Shown piece by piece: positions 1 through 7,865 of a stretch of 64,000 nt of DNA. The position numbers were made by a program, and so were the translations under genes. Under the pieces are notes generated by a model, which was not told the DNA's origin, searched no databases, and was given only the letters and a program-made list of their open reading frames with translations. Source of the stretch: Gordonia polyisoprenivorans NBRC 16320 = JCM 10675. GTDB lineage: Bacteria > Actinomycetota > Actinomycetes > Mycobacteriales > Mycobacteriaceae. How positions within the stretch are numbered: the first letter of the stretch is position 1; every line of letters begins with the position of its first letter. The stretch is taken from the NCBI RefSeq assembly GCF_000241325.1, contig NZ_BAEI01000004.1, forward strand, positions 83,550-147,549, in the 5' to 3' direction.

Positions 1-248
1 CGCTCGACCGCATCACCGAACTCACCGAGGTGATCGGTCAGCTCGCACCCAATCTGCTCGCCATGCAGGACACGGTGCACGAGTTGGCCGAGACCGTCGA
101 TCTGCTCAATCAGACGGTGGCCCCGCTCGGCGGGCTCGCCGAGCGCCTGCCGAAGCGCCTGACGCGAGGTCATCGGGGCGGCAATGATTCTCCGACGTCG
201 ACGCGCGGGTCGGAGCCGGACGACGGCCCTCCCCAGATCACGTCCTGA
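1..248 (+). CDS. C-terminal part of an unidentified protein (5' truncated by window edge)
   Basis: An open frame runs in from the left edge (first full codon at base 3) and ends at a TGA at 246-248, giving about 81 residues. The first 40 or so residues look helical with heptad spacing of Leu, Ile and Val, suggesting a coiled coil. The tail is Arg/Gly/Pro/Ser-rich and probably disordered. It faces the acyltransferase gene end to end with a gap of about 20 bases. An internal ATG at 30 exists but has no convincing ribosome binding site, so I read this as the end of a longer gene. No family recognised. Confidence 0.55.
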   Translation, partial: LDRITELTEVIGQLAPNLLAMQDTVHELAETVDLLNQTVAPLGGLAERLPKRLTRGHRGGNDSPTSTRGSEPDDGPPQITS

Positions 249-267
249 CCGACTCGTTCCGGGCAGC

Positions 268-1605
268 TCACCGTCGGAGGGCGTCGGTCAGCAACGCGAG
301 GTAACGGTCGATATCGGGGCATCGGCGGGGTGCAGCGATCACCGAAAGCGTCACGCGCGCACCGAGACCGTGCACGCCGTGGTTGAGTCCGTGCACCGGG
401 GACAGTGCCGGGAAGCCTGTGGTGATCACGGATCTGCTGCCCCCGCCGAGCGTGAGATCGGCCGGTCCCCGATCGACGGAGGAGACCACGCTGATGCCGT
501 CGATGCGCTCCGGGATCGGCGCCGCCCCGGCCTGACGGGCGCCGAGGATTCGGAGCGGGGCCGGTGTGGCGTGTTCGGCCCGACGGGCGGCTGCGCGTTC
601 GGGGGTCATGTGTTCGTCACGGGCGCGGGCGATCTCGGCGGCGATCGCCGAGGCTCGACGGTCGAGGTCGGCGATGTCGGTGTGCAGGTCGATGCCGACG
701 GTCCGAAAGTCATTGCGGGGAATGGCATTCGGGTCCGTGGCGGCCCGTCGCCGGGCGACGGTGAGGGTGATCGTCACCGGCATCGACGGGTCGCCGAGGA
801 AGCGCGGAAGTGCGTCGGAGATCGCGGTGAGGGCCCCGACGGTGACGGTGCCGCCACGGGCGGTGAGCACATCGGCGGGGACGGTCAGGGTGCGCAGTTC
901 GCGTCCGCGACCGGGTGGCCCGTTGATCGATGTCGGCGCGACACCTGAGGTCGCCTGACCCGAACCTGTTGTCCCCGAGACCTGTCGGTGGCGGTGAAAC
1001 GCGAGACCGCCCCAGAAGAGCATGCGTGCGACGTCGATGGGCATGCGGGCCACGCCGAGTGCCGCGGCGGCCGGGACGTGCATCACCGTCGTCGGCCACC
1101 GTTCGGCCAGGCACCGCGCCTGTACCTCGATCTCCTTCTCGGAGAACAGTTGTCGCGCAATGGCCGACGATCGACGGCCGTCGCCAAGCGCGTGTGCGAC
1201 CTGCAGAACCGCGACGACGAGATCGCTGCCCTCGGCCACGCCCGGGGCGGGTGTGACCGCCCCGTAGAGATGTAACCGCCACATCTGTTGCCGCGCATCG
1301 AGTTGATCCTCCATCGACTGCGCGATGTGATCGAGGCACGCCTGCCACGACAGGGGACCCTGGGTCACCCGCACCTGATCCACGGAGACCGGAGCGCGCC
1401 GCCAGTACGGCCGGTCGAGGTGTGCCGGGGCGTCGGCGACACGCAGTCGCAGATCGTCGATCGTTGCGGCTCGACGCCGCAAGTACCCGGCGATGACGTC
1501 GAGAGACGTTCGCGGCGAGGTGAATCCGTAGAACAGGAACTGGTCACTGGGCATCGTCGACGACATCCAGTACCACATCGCGTCGACGGCACTCATCCGC
1601 TGCAT
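268..1605 (-). CDS. WS/DGAT-like acyltransferase (wax ester synthase/diacylglycerol acyltransferase family)
   Basis: About 445 residues, the usual length for bacterial WS/DGAT proteins, which acylate diacylglycerol or fatty alcohols with acyl-CoA for storage lipid in mycolic-acid actinobacteria. The N-terminus MQRMSAVDAMW matches the family's opening, and a Trp-Arg-Leu-His block lies near residues 109-112. The active-site HHxxxDG motif appears as A-H-A-L-G-D-G near residues 137-143: the second His and the Asp-Gly are kept, but the first His is Ala. The C-terminal half fits the DUF1298-type domain. I chose the ATG at 1605 rather than the GTG at 1614 because it sits behind a GGTGAG-like site and gives the family-typical start. 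Divergent paralogues are common, so the substrate is unknown. Confidence 0.75.
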   Translation of the reverse strand: MQRMSAVDAMWYWMSSTMPSDQFLFYGFTSPRTSLDVIAGYLRRRAATIDDLRLRVADAPAHLDRPYWRRAPVSVDQVRVTQGPLSWQACLDHIAQSMEDQLDARQQMWRLHLYGAVTPAPGVAEGSDLVVAVLQVAHALGDGRRSSAIARQLFSEKEIEVQARCLAERWPTTVMHVPAAAALGVARMPIDVARMLFWGGLAFHRHRQVSGTTGSGQATSGVAPTSINGPPGRGRELRTLTVPADVLTARGGTVTVGALTAISDALPRFLGDPSMPVTITLTVARRRAATDPNAIPRNDFRTVGIDLHTDIADLDRRASAIAAEIARARDEHMTPERAAARRAEHATPAPLRILGARQAGAAPIPERIDGISVVSSVDRGPADLTLGGGSRSVITTGFPALSPVHGLNHGVHGLGARVTLSVIAAPRRCPDIDRYLALLTDALRR

Positions 1606-1630
1606 CGGGCTCACCCTACCGCCGGATGCG

Positions 1631-1667
1631 CCGGGGCGGACATCGTCGATGACGATGCCCGCCCCGG
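1631..1667 (-). terminator. Hairpin downstream of csbD-like gene
   Basis: Inverted repeat CCGGGGCGG-A-CATCGTC / GACGATG-C-CCGCCCCGG with a GAT loop: 16 paired bases with a single A/C mismatch. It lies just past the CsbD stop and before the acyltransferase start on the same strand. There is no T-tract, so it is either a GC-rich actinobacterial-type terminator or an attenuating hairpin. Confidence 0.55.
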
Positions 1668-1683
1668 TGTTGCCGCGCGCGGC

Positions 1684-1881
1684 TCAGTTGCCGGTCAGCT
1701 TGTCCTTGACCTTGCCTGCGGCGTCCTTGACGCTCTCGATGCCGTCCTTGACCGCGGCCGAGGCCTGATCGGCCTTGCCCTCGCTCTTGAGGCTGTCGTC
1801 GCCGGTGACGTCGCCGCCGACTTCCTTGGCCTTGCCCTTGGCGTCTTCGACCTTGTTCGAGATCTTGTCCTCGAGTGCCAT
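1684..1881 (-). CDS. CsbD family stress protein
   Basis: A 65-residue hydrophilic protein rich in Lys, Asp and Ala, with the CsbD-type start (MALEDKISNKVEDAKGKAKE) and repeated KxxAGKxKDK-like segments. CsbD proteins are small general-stress proteins of unknown biochemical role, often under stress sigma factors. The ATG at 1881 follows an AAGGAG ribosome site, which decides the start; the longer upstream frame is not coding. The neighbouring Asp23 cluster and ECF sigma factor suggest a shared envelope or general stress response (inference). Confidence 0.85.
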   Translation of the reverse strand: MALEDKISNKVEDAKGKAKEVGGDVTGDDSLKSEGKADQASAAVKDGIESVKDAAGKVKDKLTGN

Positions 1882-2011
1882 GACAGCTCCTTCTCTTGAT
1901 GGTCCCGGCGCGCAGTGCGCTCGGGTCTGCCGGGGGTCCCGGCGAGTTCGTGGCGACACCGAGATGCGGTGTCGTGTCTGATATTCGTGAGTTCTGCGCT
2001 CGCGTGCGGAC

Positions 2012-2569
2012 TCAGCGACTCGGATTCTGCAGGTGGACCAACGCCTGGACGTGGATGTCGGCCCCGTCGACCGCGCGACGGATGTTCTCCACGGCGGGCC
2101 CGAGTACCTCGGCGATCTCGTCGTAGGAGTAGCGCGGCGGTGCGGTGACGTCGATGCGGATGATGCTGCGTCCGCGATCATCGAGGGCACGCACGGTCGC
2201 CTTGTCGAACATCGTCCGTTCGGACAGTTCGTCGGCGACGGCGGCGGCGATCAGCTTGGGCGGAACCGTCAGGATTCCGTCGGCACCGCTGCCGGTCAGG
2301 GTCAGGTCGTCCACCCGACCGGGACGCGACGCCGCACCGAGCAGCGCGAACCCCCAGATCACCGCGATGACGACGACCCCGAGAAGCACCGCCCACCACC
2401 AGTTCTCCGCTGTGGTGCGGCTCGCCCAGGTGGGATCGAGATGATCGACCCAGCCGTGGATGGGGGTGATGTCGAGTTGCCAACCGATGGCACCGACACC
2501 CACCACCAGAAGTGCCAGGCCGATCACCGCGACGGTGAATCGGTGCAGGATCGCTGGACGCCGGTTCAC
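2012..2569 (-). CDS. Membrane protein of the Asp23 cluster (AmaP-like)
   Basis: 185 residues with two hydrophobic segments near residues 10-30 and 58-79, separated by a Trp-rich loop, then a soluble C-terminal domain of about 100 residues. This is the layout of AmaP-type proteins that anchor Asp23 to the membrane in Firmicutes. The GTG start at 2569 overlaps the upstream gene's TGA (GTGA), which supports translational coupling. It is the last gene of a six-gene minus-strand operon. Assignment to AmaP is by layout and context, not by motif. Confidence 0.6.
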   Translation of the reverse strand: MNRRPAILHRFTVAVIGLALLVVGVGAIGWQLDITPIHGWVDHLDPTWASRTTAENWWWAVLLGVVVIAVIWGFALLGAASRPGRVDDLTLTGSGADGILTVPPKLIAAAVADELSERTMFDKATVRALDDRGRSIIRIDVTAPPRYSYDEIAEVLGPAVENIRRAVDGADIHVQALVHLQNPSR

Positions 2570-3174
2570 GAGCGTGCCTCCTTGCTGCGGACCACGCGCC
2601 GGATCACCACGCGTGGAGGATGTTTCACCGGGGCCAGTGCCTCGGCAACGCGGTCGCGCATGGTCTGCTCGTCCACACCGCCCGACACGGTGACGGTGAC
2701 CTTTGCCCGTCGTCGGGTGACCACGGTCGTGGCGTGCTCGACCCCGGGGACGGTGAGCAGTGCGGCACTCGCACGGCGCGCCATGTCGCCGCGGCGGGTC
2801 CACATCACCTCGAAGTCTCCGAGTGGGACGTGGGTGCGGCGCCGGGGCTTGACGGCCAGCCACACCAACCACAGTCCGACGATCACGCAGATCACCGCGA
2901 CCGGCCACATCCAGTCCTGCCACGTACTTCTCGTGATCCAGTCGGCGGTATTCGTCGTCCATCGGGTCCCGTCGATCCATCCGGCGTACACGATGAGATC
3001 TCGGATCCCGACGCACGCCAGGCCGAGGAACAGGAGCCCGATCAGCGACCCGACGATCGCCGCGCCAGGGTAGGCCGCCGGGGCGAAGACCTTGCCGCCG
3101 GCGAGATCCTGGTTCTCGGCGACGACCTCGGCCCGTGGCCGCGATGCGGATTCGGGTGTCGTCGATGTGGTCAT
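2566..3174 (-). CDS. DUF6286-like membrane protein of the Asp23 cluster
   Basis: 202 residues. A charged N-terminal segment of about 35 residues precedes two transmembrane stretches (about 37-60 and 90-108), then a basic soluble domain with repeated Thr-Val-Thr-Val and Arg-Val patterns. Such proteins accompany Asp23/Gls24 genes in actinobacteria and are thought to sit in the cell membrane. The ATG at 3174 overlaps the preceding TGA by four bases (ATGA), and the stop overlaps the next GTG. Function unknown; family assignment is moderate. Confidence 0.55.
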   Translation of the reverse strand: MTTSTTPESASRPRAEVVAENQDLAGGKVFAPAAYPGAAIVGSLIGLLFLGLACVGIRDLIVYAGWIDGTRWTTNTADWITRSTWQDWMWPVAVICVIVGLWLVWLAVKPRRRTHVPLGDFEVMWTRRGDMARRASAALLTVPGVEHATTVVTRRRAKVTVTVSGGVDEQTMRDRVAEALAPVKHPPRVVIRRVVRSKEARS

Positions 3175-3740
3175 GAGTGAACCCTCTCCTGCCCTGTCTC
3201 GGTGTCGGTGACCATGTCGGTGTCGGTGTCGCGCGTCTGCGACTCGCGCTTCTCGATTTCCGAGGGAGCCGGTAGTTCCACGTAGCCGTCGCGGGTGGTC
3301 GAGTCCCCGTTGTCGGTGGTGATCGTTCCCACCGTCACATCGACCCGAGAGGGCCGAATCCCGGTGAGCCGCGCCAGTTCGTCGGCGACGTGGGCGCGCA
3401 CGTCCCGGCACACCTGCGCCACCGCGCACGGCCAGGTCAGCGCAACCGTGACCTCCACGAGCGGCGCGGTGTCGGACATGTCGACGCGCACCGCGGGGTA
3501 GGCCGCGCCCAGCGCTCCCGGTCCGAGCAGTGATCCGATCGTGTTGCTGTACTTGGTGACCCCGTCGATGTCGAGTGCTGCCCGGCGGGCGATCTTGGCG
3601 CCCACACGGTCGGCGATGATCAACGCCCCCTTGGCATCCCCGGTGGCCGGGGCCGCGGTCCCGACGGCATCCGGACGCACCTTGTCGACGCCTCGCGTCA
3701 CGGTGGCGCCGGTGCGCGTCGGGGTCGACGACTCAGCCAC
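3171..3740 (-). CDS. Asp23/Gls24 family envelope-stress protein
   Basis: 189 residues. The central part (about 40-150) carries the Asp23/Gls24 pattern: an ADRVGAKIARRAAL helix, an alternating Val/Thr strand (LVEVTVALTW), then a helix and a final VDVTVGTI strand. The C-terminal 40 residues are acidic and Thr-rich. Asp23 proteins polymerise under the membrane and buffer cell-envelope stress in Firmicutes; the actinobacterial role is less clear. I chose the GTG at 3740, which overlaps the upstream stop by eight bases, over an ATG at 3764 that would overlap far more. Confidence 0.7.
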   Translation of the reverse strand: MAESSTPTRTGATVTRGVDKVRPDAVGTAAPATGDAKGALIIADRVGAKIARRAALDIDGVTKYSNTIGSLLGPGALGAAYPAVRVDMSDTAPLVEVTVALTWPCAVAQVCRDVRAHVADELARLTGIRPSRVDVTVGTITTDNGDSTTRDGYVELPAPSEIEKRESQTRDTDTDMVTDTETGQERVHS

Positions 3741-3915
3741 GGTTCCGGCTTCGCAGCAGCGCACCGAGATCGATGGCGCCGTCGCGTTGTAGACCCAGTG
3801 CCAGCCCGATGCCGCCGAGGACCAGCGCGAGGACGAAACCGCCGAAGCCCCCGGTGGTGACCGCGAGTGCGAGCAACAATCCCACGATCAAGCCGATAGT
3901 TGCGTTGTTACCCAT
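3733..3915 (-). CDS. Small two-helix membrane protein (DUF2273-like)
   Basis: 60 residues, almost all hydrophobic: two short Gly/Leu/Val-rich membrane segments (about 6-22 and 25-42), then a basic tail RDGAIDLGALLRSRNRG. Small DUF2273-type proteins regularly accompany Asp23 genes. The ATG at 3915 follows an AGGGGA ribosome site and overlaps the upstream TAA region by a few bases; an in-frame start at 3948 is less likely because it lies deeper in the previous gene. Part of the coupled six-gene operon. Confidence 0.6.
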   Translation of the reverse strand: MGNNATIGLIVGLLLALAVTTGGFGGFVLALVLGGIGLALGLQRDGAIDLGALLRSRNRG

Positions 3916-4330
3916 TCTGATTCCCCTCTGTCGCGCCGGGTTGGTCACCGCCGGCGGGGGTGCCGCGGCGGGAAGCCGAATTCTGTTGTTCCGCCCGTTG
4001 TCCCGGGAAGCTGATGTCCTCGATGGTCACATCGACCGGCACCCCGGCGACCTCCGTGGCAACAGCCACCGCGTGCGCGGCGACGGTACGCAGGTCGTGG
4101 GAGATGTCGACGATCACGTGCACTCCGCCGCGGTCGTCGTCGAGTTGCACACCGCTGACCCGGCCGCCGGGGAGATAGGTGGCGATCTCGCCGAACATGC
4201 CGCCGTGCAGACCGGTGACCCCGTCGACCGCGGTCACGGCGTCCGCGACCTGCTGCGCAAGGTCGGCGCCCGGCCCCCCGGAACGTGTGGGGAGCCGGTC
4301 ACTTCCGGATTCGGCCTGCACGGCGATCAC
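3908..4330 (-). CDS. Asp23/Gls24-like protein, second copy
   Basis: 140 residues. It follows the Asp23-like pattern (helix, Val-rich strand GVHVIVDISHDL, helix, then a VDVTIEDISF strand) but is more divergent than its neighbours and lacks the usual N-terminal helix motif. The last 30 residues are Gln/Asn/Gly-rich. The start is a GTG overlapping the upstream TGA as GTGA. It may pair with the other Asp23 proteins of this operon; that is inference from position. Confidence 0.6.
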   Translation of the reverse strand: MIAVQAESGSDRLPTRSGGPGADLAQQVADAVTAVDGVTGLHGGMFGEIATYLPGGRVSGVQLDDDRGGVHVIVDISHDLRTVAAHAVAVATEVAGVPVDVTIEDISFPGQRAEQQNSASRRGTPAGGDQPGATEGNQNG

Positions 4331-4830
4331 TGAACCCGAGGCGGGGTGTCGGTCTGGTCGTCGTCGTCATCGCCGAAGTTGATGTCGTGCACGGTGACGT
4401 TGACCTCGGTGACCTCGAGCCCGGTCATGGATTCGATCGCGTTGATCACGTTGCGCCGGATCGCCGCGGCCAGTTGATGAATGGCGACGCCGAAGTCAGC
4501 GACGATCGATACGTCGACGGCGGCCTGCTTCTCGCCGACCTCGACGTTGATGCCCTGGGTGGTGCTGACCGAGGTTCCGGGAATGACCTCGCGCATCTTT
4601 CCGACGACACGCTCGGCTGCGCCACCGACATCGTGGACGCCGTCGACCTCGCGGGTCGCGATGCCGGCGATCTTCGCGACGACCGCATCGGCGATCACGG
4701 TCCTGCCGCGGTCACCGGGCGCGCCACTCTCGCGGGCCAGTGCCAGGCCCTTTCCCGTGGGCTCACTGGTGTCCGTCGCTGCGGCGGCGGTGGTGGTCTT
4801 GGTCTTATCGGTCACAGTTGAATCGGTCAC
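4327..4830 (-). CDS. Asp23/Gls24 family envelope-stress protein, first gene of operon
   Basis: 167 residues and the clearest Asp23/Gls24 member here: an RTVIADAVVAKIAGIATREV helix near 43-62, a VEVGEKQAAVDVSIVADFG strand pair, the AIRRNVINAIESMTG helix, and VTEVNVTVHDINF closing the domain, followed by a run of five Asp. The N-terminus is Thr/Ala-rich. It starts at a GTG (4830) behind an AGGAG site. It is first in an operon of six genes joined by four- or eight-base overlaps, so the set is probably one transcript. It faces the ECF sigma gene across about 140 bp, a likely control region. Confidence 0.85.
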   Translation of the reverse strand: MTDSTVTDKTKTTTAAAATDTSEPTGKGLALARESGAPGDRGRTVIADAVVAKIAGIATREVDGVHDVGGAAERVVGKMREVIPGTSVSTTQGINVEVGEKQAAVDVSIVADFGVAIHQLAAAIRRNVINAIESMTGLEVTEVNVTVHDINFGDDDDDQTDTPPRVQ

Positions 4831-4971
4831 GAGAACTCCTCTGTACTCACTCGACTACACACGGTGGACACTGTTCGCGGCATCCGCCGCACCGAGCGCG
4901 GCGAGAAGACCTCGGTGGTCTCATCGTCGTCCCGGATTGCGGCGCACGATGCCGGTATAAGGTCAGTCGTA

Positions 4972-5673
4972 GTGGAACCGAAATGTGCACGCGTGAATTC
5001 GAGTGAGTCCGGTCACAGCCCGGCGGCTCCGGGTCTGGCGTTGGGCGGTCTGTCCGACGACGAGTTGGCCGCGGCCGCCGCCGTCGGCGACACCGAGGCG
5101 TTCTCGGAGCTGGTCGCCCGGCTGTCCCCACCCTTGCTGCGGTATCTGCGCCGTATGGTGCCCGATTCCCAGACCGCGGAGGACCTGGCCCAGGACACGT
5201 TGCTCGATGCCTGGCGGGGGCTGCCGGACTTCGCTTTTCGCAGCAGCGTCAAGACGTGGGTCTTCGCGATCGCGCACCGCAAGACGATCGATTATCGCCG
5301 CCGTCGCCGAGACATTCCGACCGACGACGTCCAATTCGCCGACCTGGCCGCCGCCGAACCGCTACCGTCGGATGAGGCGATGCGGCAGACCCTGGTCGAG
5401 GCGCTGGGTACCGAGTTGCTCACCCTGCCGCAGAATTCCCGGGCGGTGTGGTGGCTCCGCGAGGTCGAGGGATTGTCGCTGGCCGAGATCTCGCGAATCC
5501 TGCAGATCAGCACCGGATCGGTCCGCGGACATCTGCAGCGCAGTCGCCGCTATCTCGCCACCCGGTTGGAACCCTGGCGGCCCGGTGGCCGATCGTCGGA
5601 CCCGCCCAACGACCCCGGCGCCGACACCGACACCGACCCGACGCCGACACAGCAGGAAGGAGCCCAGGAGTGA
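4972..5673 (+). CDS. ECF-type RNA polymerase sigma factor
   Basis: About 233 residues. Region 2 is plain (DTEAFSELV, then LLRYLRRMV, EDLAQDTLLDAWRGL and WVFAIAHRKTIDYRRRR), and region 4 follows with LPQNSRAVWWL, a VEGLSLAEISRIL helix-turn-helix and SVRGHLQRSRRYL. These are the -10 and -35 recognition parts of an extracytoplasmic-function sigma factor. The C-terminal tail is Pro/Asp/Thr-rich. The start is uncertain: GTG codons at 4864, 4972 and 4993 are in frame, and I use 4972, which has a weak AAGG upstream. It faces the Asp23 operon and shares an overlapping stop/start with the next gene, so control of both is likely (inference). Confidence 0.88.
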   Translation: MEPKCARVNSSESGHSPAAPGLALGGLSDDELAAAAAVGDTEAFSELVARLSPPLLRYLRRMVPDSQTAEDLAQDTLLDAWRGLPDFAFRSSVKTWVFAIAHRKTIDYRRRRRDIPTDDVQFADLAAAEPLPSDEAMRQTLVEALGTELLTLPQNSRAVWWLREVEGLSLAEISRILQISTGSVRGHLQRSRRYLATRLEPWRPGGRSSDPPNDPGADTDTDPTPTQQEGAQE

Positions 5674-6137
5674 GTAGCCAACTCGACGACGAACAGACCG
5701 ACGCCTGGCTCGTTGCTGCCGGACGTGAACTCGACGGTGCCACCGACCGTCTCAGCGAGGACGCCAATCGCCTCGTCACCGCGATCACCGCGAATCTCGG
5801 GCGGGTGCGCCGGCCGGGCCGCCCCCTCGACACCGACACTCCCGGGGTTCAGGTCTCCGACCGGGTCCTCAAGCAGGTCCTCGCGGTGCGCATCCGCCGC
5901 ACCGTGGGTCGCCTGGTGGTGCATCTGCTCGTCGACGGCGAGGACGGACGCGTCGACCGCATCCGGATCGGCCTGATCGCCCGCTACCACGACGTGCTGC
6001 CGTCGGATTCGGAGCAGGTGCGCGACATCATGACCGAGGTGCTGACCGAGTTACTCGGGCCCGAACACGCGGCGGTGGCCGCCTCCCACCTCGATGTCCG
6101 CTGGCAGGATCTGGAAACGCACGAGTGGTCGGCGTGA
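5670..6137 (+). CDS. Small partner protein of the ECF sigma factor (unknown)
   Basis: 155 residues, soluble, with no membrane segment or Cys pair, so not a typical ZAS anti-sigma factor. After an acidic N-terminus comes a basic block (VLAVRIRRTVGRLVVHLLVD) and a strand-helix-strand pattern that loosely recalls Asp23 domains. The GTG start at 5670 overlaps the sigma factor stop as GTGA behind an AGGAAGGAG site, so the pair is translationally coupled. It could modulate the sigma factor or be a further Asp23-like component. I do not recognise the family firmly. Confidence 0.6.
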   Translation: MSSQLDDEQTDAWLVAAGRELDGATDRLSEDANRLVTAITANLGRVRRPGRPLDTDTPGVQVSDRVLKQVLAVRIRRTVGRLVVHLLVDGEDGRVDRIRIGLIARYHDVLPSDSEQVRDIMTEVLTELLGPEHAAVAASHLDVRWQDLETHEWSA

Positions 6138-6152
6138 ACCGCCGACCACTCG
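6122..6152. terminator. Perfect hairpin over the stop codon, between convergent genes
   Basis: CGAGTGGTCGGCG - TGAAC - CGCCGACCACTCG: 13 perfectly paired bases with a five-base loop that contains the TGA of the upstream gene. It lies between two convergent genes, so it probably ends transcription in one or both directions. No T-tract on either side. A second GC-rich inverted repeat (CACCCGC ... GCGGGTG) follows at about 6163-6187. Confidence 0.6.
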
Positions 6153-6195
6153 CCGTCACTTCCACCCGCGCCCGGGCCGGGCGGGTGAGCTCCCC

Positions 6196-7527
6196 TTACT
6201 CGCCCTGTGCTGCCTCGTCTTTCACCGACCTGCGGTCACCTGCGCTCCACGCATAGGGCAGATCGGCGCCGTTGAGGACATGATCTCCGATGGCGCGCAG
6301 CTTGAAGATGAGCGGGTTGTGTACCGAGATCACCCGCGCGTTGCGCCAGTGCCGGTCCAGGCGCAGCCGTTCGGAGGTGATCGACGCCCCGCCGACCTCG
6401 AACAGGGCTGACGTGGCGTCGAGCACCGTCGTGATGACCGCGTGCTGGGCGCGCGCGACGTCGAACTCGACCTCGTCGAGCAGCGCCTCGTCGGTGGCGC
6501 CCTCGTCGAGGAGCAGATCGAGCTTGCCCGCGATGTCGAGGACCAGGGTGCGCGCGGTGTAGGCAGCAGCGGCCAGGCGCCCGATGACCTGCTGCACCAA
6601 CGGATCCTCGCGGGGTAGATCCGCCGCGGCGTGGGTGAAGGTGCGGGTGCGGGCACGCACCCATTCGGAGGTGTCGTCCAGCGCGCGTTGCGCGATACCC
6701 GCGAGCACCGACAACTGCACCAGCTGCAGATACGACGTCGCATACGTCCGGCCGGGGGCTCCGTATCCGGCGCCGAGCAGCCGATCAGCGGGCACCTCGA
6801 CACCGGTGAACTCCGTGGTGCCGCTCGCGGTCAGCCGCTGACCGAAGCCGTCCCAGTCGTCGTGCTGGGTGACCCCGTCGGCGTCGGCGTCGACGAGAAC
6901 CGAGACACGTTCTCCCCCATGATCACCCGCGACGAGGATGTGGTCGGCGTAGAGACTGCCGGTGCTGTAGTACTTGGTGCCGTCGACGCGGTATCCGCCC
7001 TCGGTGTCGGTCACCGTGGTGCGATAGCGGTCCACGGCGCCCACGCCGGGCTCGGTGATGGCGTTGCCGACGAGCGTTCCGTCGGCCACGGCCTGCAGCC
7101 ACCGCTGTCGGGCGGGCGAGTCGTCGGCGAGCAGCTGATCCTCGACGAAGGACCAGTGCACCCGAAGCGCTTGGGGCAGATTGGATTCCGCCGCAGCCAG
7201 ATCGATCAGCAGCCGGAACAGGGTCTGTACCGACGCCCCGTAACCACCGAATTCGACGGGGACACGCAACGCACCGAACCGGACCTGTTTGAGCCACGCG
7301 ATCTCCTCGTGGGCGAGACGGCGGTCCTCCTCTCGCGCGACGGCCCCCTCGGCGATCCGGGCGAACACCGGCCCGAAGACGGCATCGAGGTCGGCGTCGG
7401 TGTACTCGCCACTTGCGGGGGTGCTTGCGGCGCTCGAGGTGCTTGCGGCGCTCGAGGTGCTTGCGGCGCTCGAGGTGGTTGCGGCGCTCGAGGTGCTTGC
7501 GGCGCTCGAGGTGGTTGTTGCGGTCAC
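6196..7527 (-). CDS. Acyl-CoA-dehydrogenase-fold flavin oxidoreductase (DszC/SfnB-like)
   Basis: 443 residues with the acyl-CoA dehydrogenase fold. The N-terminal domain has HEEIAWLKQVRFGALRVP and FGGYGAS, the middle has the GNAITEPGVGA strand and GTKYYSTGS, and the C-terminal helices have VLAGIAQRALDDTSEW. This resembles FMN-dependent DszC/SfnB/HpaA-type monooxygenases of sulfur or aromatic metabolism more than true acyl-CoA dehydrogenases, and the catalytic Glu of fatty-acyl enzymes is not evident. The GTG at 7527 follows GGAAGGACC; the frame continues upstream to 7767 but that part is not protein-like. The first 36 residues are a Ser/Ala/Thr repeat from an 18-bp tandem repeat. Substrate unknown. 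Confidence 0.72.
   Translation of the reverse strand: MTATTTSSAASTSSAATTSSAASTSSAASTSSAASTPASGEYTDADLDAVFGPVFARIAEGAVAREEDRRLAHEEIAWLKQVRFGALRVPVEFGGYGASVQTLFRLLIDLAAAESNLPQALRVHWSFVEDQLLADDSPARQRWLQAVADGTLVGNAITEPGVGAVDRYRTTVTDTEGGYRVDGTKYYSTGSLYADHILVAGDHGGERVSVLVDADADGVTQHDDWDGFGQRLTASGTTEFTGVEVPADRLLGAGYGAPGRTYATSYLQLVQLSVLAGIAQRALDDTSEWVRARTRTFTHAAADLPREDPLVQQVIGRLAAAAYTARTLVLDIAGKLDLLLDEGATDEALLDEVEFDVARAQHAVITTVLDATSALFEVGGASITSERLRLDRHWRNARVISVHNPLIFKLRAIGDHVLNGADLPYAWSAGDRRSVKDEAAQGE
7421..7510. repeat. Five tandem copies of an 18-bp unit inside a coding region
   Basis: The unit GTGCTTGCGGCGCTCGAG occurs at 7421, 7439, 7457, 7475 (one base different, GTGG) and 7493, with a degenerate sixth copy after it. 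18 bp equals six codons, so copy-number change keeps the frame. On the minus strand it encodes a repeated six-residue Ser/Ala/Thr unit at the N-terminus of the flavin oxidoreductase. Confidence 0.9.
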
Positions 7528-7865
7528 GGTGGTCCTTCCACGGCACCGACCGCCGGTGTGCGGATGCGGCGGCCGAAGTCTTCTGGGTCTGTCCTGTCGT
7601 CTGTCCTGTCGGAGCTGCCGGTGCGGCATCGCGACACGAGGCCCCGACAGTCTCCTCCGCCGTTCCGCTGCCGCCCACACTTCTACGCAGTGCGCGCAGA
7701 AGGCGTGCGGATCGGCGTGACTCATCCCTGCCGGGTGATTTGTCCGGACTCGCGGTCGCCGAAGCACCCACGACGGGCACCACCGGACCTAGTCTTTTCG
7801 CAGAGCACGTCATCACAAGGCGCTCGGTGGTCTCCGCGCGCCGCCGGAGAAGGGGCACACCCGAA

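Noticed and set aside
4972..4996. ECF-type promoter GGAAC ... CGTG before the sigma gene
   Set aside because: The spacing is 13 bases, too short for the usual 16-17, and the GGAAC overlaps the probable start codon.
7421..7510. CRISPR-like look of the short repeats here and at 34902
   Set aside because: Units are directly adjacent with no spacers and, in the first case, lie in a coding frame.
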